Shown piece after piece: positions 4,457-7,615 of a stretch of DNA of 7,615 bases (its first letter is position 1; each line of letters starts with the position of its first letter). The position numbers and the translations under genes were made by a program. The notes under the pieces were generated by a model. It saw only the letters and a list, made by a program, of their open reading frames with translations. It searched no databases and was not told where the DNA came from. This DNA is from an uncultured Collinsella sp. (GTDB lineage: Bacteria; Actinomycetota; Coriobacteriia; Coriobacteriales; Coriobacteriaceae): assembly GCA_900546455.1 (NCBI GenBank), contig URCS01000082.1:1-7615 (forward strand), read 5' to 3'.

Positions 4457-7234
4457 CTACCCGCGGTTGCGAACGCGGCTGTACGGCGTATCCACCATGG
4501 GCAGATCCGGACGCAGCTTGCCGTCGAATGCGCGATAGGCGTTCTGTACGGCGGGCGCCGTGGGAATCGTTGCGATCTCACCGATGCCCTTGCCGCCGTA
4601 TGCCACGGGCAACAGCTCGTCCTTCTCCACGTAGATGGCGTGGATATTCGGAATCTCGGGCGCACGGAACAGCCCGAGCGTACCGTACCTTGCCTGGGGT
4701 ACGCAGTCCTTGAGCGGCCAGTCCTCGGTAAGCGCATAGCCCATACCCATGAGCACGCCGCCTTCGATCTGACCCTGGATGGAGATGGGGTTGACCACCT
4801 TGCCGGAATCGTGCGCGGCATAGACCTCGCTCACGCGGCCGTCATCATCCAGAATGACCACATGCGTGGCAAAACCGTAGCAGATGTGGCTCTTGGGATT
4901 GGGAACGTCGGCGCCCAGTTTGTCGGTCGGCTCCAGGTACACGTAGCCAAACTCGCATCCCTCGAGCGCCTTGATGGCGGCCGCAGGATCCTGAGGATGC
5001 ATACCCTGGCCGGCGACGAGTTCCTGCGTGCGCAGCTGATAGGCGTGACCGTCGTCGTACTCGATCTTGACGCCGTCGCCATGCGCGCTCACGGGAGCGT
5101 CGGGCGCGGGCTTGCCGGCTTCGATGCCAACCATGGCATCGCGCAGCAGGAAGGCGGCACCGCGCACGGCCTCGCCGGTCACGACCGTCTGACGCGAGCC
5201 AGACGTGGTGCCGGAGTCGGGAGCGTTCTCGGTGGAGCACTCGCCGTTGGCAATGCAACTCAGCGGCAGACCGCAAGCCTCGGCAACGTCTTGCAAAAAG
5301 ACAGTGTTGCAGCCCTGGCCGATGTCGGACGTGGCGGCGTAGACCACGGCGCGGCCATCCTCGATGCGAATCTTGCAGCGGCCGGCATCGGGCAGGCCCA
5401 CGCCCACGCCGGCGTTCTTCATGGCGCAGGCGATACCGGCGTGTCCGGGATGCGCGTAGTAGGCATCCTTGACCTCGAGCAGCGTCTCCTTCAGTGCCGT
5501 GGAGCAATCGGCAATCTGGCCGTTGGGCAAAACCTCGCCCGGCTCGATGGCGTTACGGTAGCGGATCTCCCACGGATCCAGGCCGACCTTCTCGGCCAGC
5601 AGGTCGATCAGGCTCTCGAGCGCAAACTCGGACTGGCAAACGCCAAAGCCGCGGTACGCACCGGCGGGCGGGTTGTTGGTGTAGTAGCCAAAGCCGCGAA
5701 TGTCGGTGTTCTGGTACTTGTAGGGGCCGACGGCATGCGTACAGGCGCGCTCGAGCACCGGGCCGCACAGCGACGCGTAGGCGCCGGTATCAAAGTTGAT
5801 CTCGCAATCCAGGCCGGTAAAGTTGCCCTCGGCGTCGCAGCCCAGTGTAAAGGTGCCGTCCATGGCGTGACGCTTGGGATGGAAAGCGAGCGACTCGGCA
5901 CGCGTGAGCTTACACTTCACAGGACGCTGGAACTTATATGCGGCGAGCGCGGCCAAGTGCTGGATGGACACGTCCTCCTTGCCGCCAAAGCCGCCACCCA
6001 CGAGCATGGTCTCGACGACCACGCGCTCGGGCTCGCTATCCCAGCCAAACATGTGAGCGCACTCTTTGCGCGTGTCGTAGGCGCCCTGGTCGGTCGACTG
6101 CACCTTGACGCCATTCTTGTACGGGAAGGCAACGGCGCACTCGGGCTCCAAGAAGGCATGCTCGGTAAAGGGCGTGGTAAAGCGCTGCGTCACGGTAAAC
6201 GCGCTCTCTGCCAGCGCCTTGGCGGCGTCACCGCGCGTCACGTGACGGCTCTGGCACACGTTGTCCTTGAGCTCCACCGTGTTGCCAAAGGCAAAGAAGC
6301 TGTCGTGCAGGCGCGGGGCGTCGGCAGACCTGGCCTCGGCGATGTTGCGCACGGGCTCCAGCGGCTCGTAATCGATCTTTACGAGCTTCTTGGCCTTCTC
6401 GAGCGTCGCCTCGTCCTCGGCAACCACCAGCACGATGGCATCGCCCACGCAGCGGGTGATGTCGCCCGCCGCGATCATGACGTCCCAGTCCTGGATAAGG
6501 TGGCCGACCTGGTTGACCGGCACGTCCTCGGCGCGCAGGATGCCCACCACACCGGGCAGGGCCTCGGCCTTGGAGGTGTCGATGGAGAGCACACGGGCGC
6601 GCGGGTACTTGGAGCGCACGGCGCTGGCATAGGTCAGACCCGGCTGATCGAGCTCGTCGATGTCGTCGGGATACTTGCCCTCGCCGAGCACCTTCTTGCG
6701 CACGTCGATGCGGAAGGCGCGCTTGCCCACGCCGTAGTCGTCGCCGCGCTCCAAATCCTCGTCGATCTGCTTTTCGCCACGGAGCACCGCAGCTGCCAGC
6801 GAAATGCCCTCGATAATCTTTTTGTAGCCGGTGCAGCGGCAGACATTGCCACGGATGGCGTACTTGATCTGCTCCTCGGTGGGCTCGGGGTCCTCGGCGA
6901 TCAGCGCTGCACCCGCCATGACCATGCCGGGGATGCAAAAACCGCACTGCACGGCGCCCACGGCGCCAAAGGCGTACACAAAGGCCTCGCGCACGTCCTC
7001 GGGCAGGCCCTCGACGGTCACGATGTTACGGCCGGCGGCAAGAGCAGTGGTCAGTACGCACGCCTTGACGGCCGCACCGTCCACATGGATGGTGCAGGTG
7101 CCGCAGGCGCCCTCGGAGCAGCCGTCCTTGGCGGAGTGAATGTGCAGGTCGTCGCGCAGATAGCGCAGCAGTGGTTTATTCTCCGTCGTCGTGTGCTCGA
7201 CACCGTTAACGGTAAAAGTGAATTCCTGTGCCAT
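4457..7234 (-). CDS. xdh: Fused [2Fe-2S]/molybdopterin hydroxylase, selenium-dependent xanthine dehydrogenase type
   Basis: A 925-residue molybdenum hydroxylase that most likely oxidises xanthine or related purines in the cytoplasm. A plant-type [2Fe-2S] domain comes first (CSEGACGTC, C39/C44/C47, with C59). The second [2Fe-2S] domain follows (CGFC, C97/C100, and CRC, C132/C134). The molybdopterin part begins near 175. By alignment to bovine xanthine oxidase from memory, the active-site residues appear to be Q383, E420 (GGGFGGKE), R496 (LERA), R528/F530 (YRGFG) and the catalytic base E886 (KGIGE). The E420/R496 pair favours purines over aldehydes. There is no FAD domain and none is encoded downstream. 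This single-chain layout is that of the selenium-dependent xanthine dehydrogenase family (TIGR03311-like), in which labile selenium is part of the cofactor; there is no in-frame UGA, so no selenocysteine. XdhD-like or nicotinate-type hydroxylases are alternatives. ATG 7234 has AAGGGA (7246-7241) 6 nt upstream and follows the polyferredoxin gene by 12 bp, implying one transcript. Confidence 0.85.
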   Translation of the reverse strand: MAQEFTFTVNGVEHTTTENKPLLRYLRDDLHIHSAKDGCSEGACGTCTIHVDGAAVKACVLTTALAAGRNIVTVEGLPEDVREAFVYAFGAVGAVQCGFCIPGMVMAGAALIAEDPEPTEEQIKYAIRGNVCRCTGYKKIIEGISLAAAVLRGEKQIDEDLERGDDYGVGKRAFRIDVRKKVLGEGKYPDDIDELDQPGLTYASAVRSKYPRARVLSIDTSKAEALPGVVGILRAEDVPVNQVGHLIQDWDVMIAAGDITRCVGDAIVLVVAEDEATLEKAKKLVKIDYEPLEPVRNIAEARSADAPRLHDSFFAFGNTVELKDNVCQSRHVTRGDAAKALAESAFTVTQRFTTPFTEHAFLEPECAVAFPYKNGVKVQSTDQGAYDTRKECAHMFGWDSEPERVVVETMLVGGGFGGKEDVSIQHLAALAAYKFQRPVKCKLTRAESLAFHPKRHAMDGTFTLGCDAEGNFTGLDCEINFDTGAYASLCGPVLERACTHAVGPYKYQNTDIRGFGYYTNNPPAGAYRGFGVCQSEFALESLIDLLAEKVGLDPWEIRYRNAIEPGEVLPNGQIADCSTALKETLLEVKDAYYAHPGHAGIACAMKNAGVGVGLPDAGRCKIRIEDGRAVVYAATSDIGQGCNTVFLQDVAEACGLPLSCIANGECSTENAPDSGTTSGSRQTVVTGEAVRGAAFLLRDAMVGIEAGKPAPDAPVSAHGDGVKIEYDDGHAYQLRTQELVAGQGMHPQDPAAAIKALEGCEFGYVYLEPTDKLGADVPNPKSHICYGFATHVVILDDDGRVSEVYAAHDSGKVVNPISIQGQIEGGVLMGMGYALTEDWPLKDCVPQARYGTLGLFRAPEIPNIHAIYVEKDELLPVAYGGKGIGEIATIPTAPAVQNAYRAFDGKLRPDLPMVDTPYSRVRNRG

Positions 7235-7240
7235 GGTGAT

Positions 7241-7246
7241 TCCCTT
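7241..7246 (-). promoter_or_regulatory. Ribosome binding site of xdh
   Basis: AAGGGA (minus strand) directly follows the TAG stop of the polyferredoxin gene and lies 6 nt before the xdh ATG. It fixes the xdh start and suggests coupled translation of the two genes. Confidence 0.7.
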
Positions 7247-7615
7247 CTACACGCCGGCGGCGATGCCGGTGCGGTCGTGGATGGCGCCATGCGGGCAGAC
7301 GACGGCGCACATGCCGCACGACAGGCAGTCCACGCCGTCGATATGGGCGCAGTTGTCCTCGATGCGGATAGCGCCGGCAGGGCACTTTTTGGCGCACATA
7401 CCGCAACCGATACAGCTCGTGTCGCAGACCTTGCGCGCAATGGCACCCTTATCGGTGTTGTTGCAGCGCACCAGGATGTTCTGGTAGCCGGGGACGAAGG
7501 CAATCACGCGCTGCGGGCACGCCACGCCGCACAGGCCACAGCCCGTGCACTTGGAGCGGTCCACGCGGGCGATGCCATCGACCAGCGCAATGGCGCCGTG
7601 GGGGCAGGCCGTGAC
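7247..7615 (-). CDS. RnfB-type polyferredoxin, C-terminal part (5' end outside window)
   Basis: The visible 122 residues are an iron-sulphur electron carrier. The frame stays open to the window edge, so the start is missing; an internal GTG at 7564 is not the real start because conserved sequence (ACPHGAIALVDGIARV) continues upstream of it. Three complete CxxCxxCxxxCP motifs are seen (CTGCGLCGVACP, CIGCGMCAKKCP, CLSCGMCAVVCP), plus the final CP of a fourth. RCNNTDKGAIARKVC between the first and second motif is typical of the RnfB C-terminal region. Each complete motif should supply ligands for a [4Fe-4S] cluster. It lies 12 bp upstream of xdh in the same direction, so it probably passes electrons between the FAD-less hydroxylase and ferredoxin, NAD or an Rnf-like partner. 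Whether it is part of a true Rnf complex or a stand-alone RnfB homologue cannot be told without the upstream genes. Confidence 0.85.
   Translation of the reverse strand, partial: VTACPHGAIALVDGIARVDRSKCTGCGLCGVACPQRVIAFVPGYQNILVRCNNTDKGAIARKVCDTSCIGCGMCAKKCPAGAIRIEDNCAHIDGVDCLSCGMCAVVCPHGAIHDRTGIAAGV

Noticed and set aside
4252..4821. Minus-strand ORF of 189 codons overlapping the xdh 3' end
   Set aside because: It is an out-of-frame shadow of the clearly coding xdh gene that then runs into the hairpin array.
4457..7234. Selenocysteine-containing protein
   Set aside because: No in-frame UGA is present; in this family the selenium is a labile part of the molybdenum cofactor.

Overview
The window most likely comes from a high-GC, anaerobic gut actinobacterium of the Coriobacteriia, with Collinsella the best guess. 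That placement is inferred from GC-rich coding sequence, strong AGGAGG-type ribosome sites, a fused FAD-less molybdenum hydroxylase next to an RnfB-type polyferredoxin, and several small defence-like ATPase/nuclease genes. No rRNA or phylogenetic marker gene is present to confirm it.

Layout. Positions 1-465 carry no convincing gene: a strongly self-complementary GC-rich stretch (6-86, more folding to 232), a minus-strand intrinsic terminator (229-253) and one doubtful small reading frame. Positions 466-848 hold a minus-strand remnant of a DUF4143-type ATPase, truncated at its 5' end and broken by an internal deletion. It is preceded by three 23-bp tandem repeats (868-940). Positions 993-2384 (minus) encode an intact 463-residue ATPase with an apparent C-terminal PD-(D/E)XK domain. 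Its promoter is embedded in a perfect 25-bp-arm inverted repeat (2400-2455) holding two copies of a 14-bp palindrome.

Positions 3038-4036 (plus) encode a 332-residue AbiEi-like protein with a C-terminal nuclease-like domain. It is bracketed by two arrays (2510-2742 and 4067-4335) of imperfect hairpins with a strict 62-bp period. These arrays are the most unusual structure in the window and no feature class I know explains them.

Positions 4457-7615 (minus) are a metabolic operon. The 3' part of an RnfB-type polyferredoxin gene, cut by the window edge, is followed after 12 bp by a 925-residue fused [2Fe-2S]/molybdopterin hydroxylase of the selenium-dependent xanthine dehydrogenase type. The hydroxylase lacks the FAD domain of classical xanthine dehydrogenase, so the polyferredoxin is the obvious candidate to carry its electrons, in purine (xanthine/urate) metabolism.

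The left 4.3 kb thus looks like an accessory island of defence-like genes, decayed genes and repeats, abutting a conserved purine operon whose 3' end lies next to one hairpin array.
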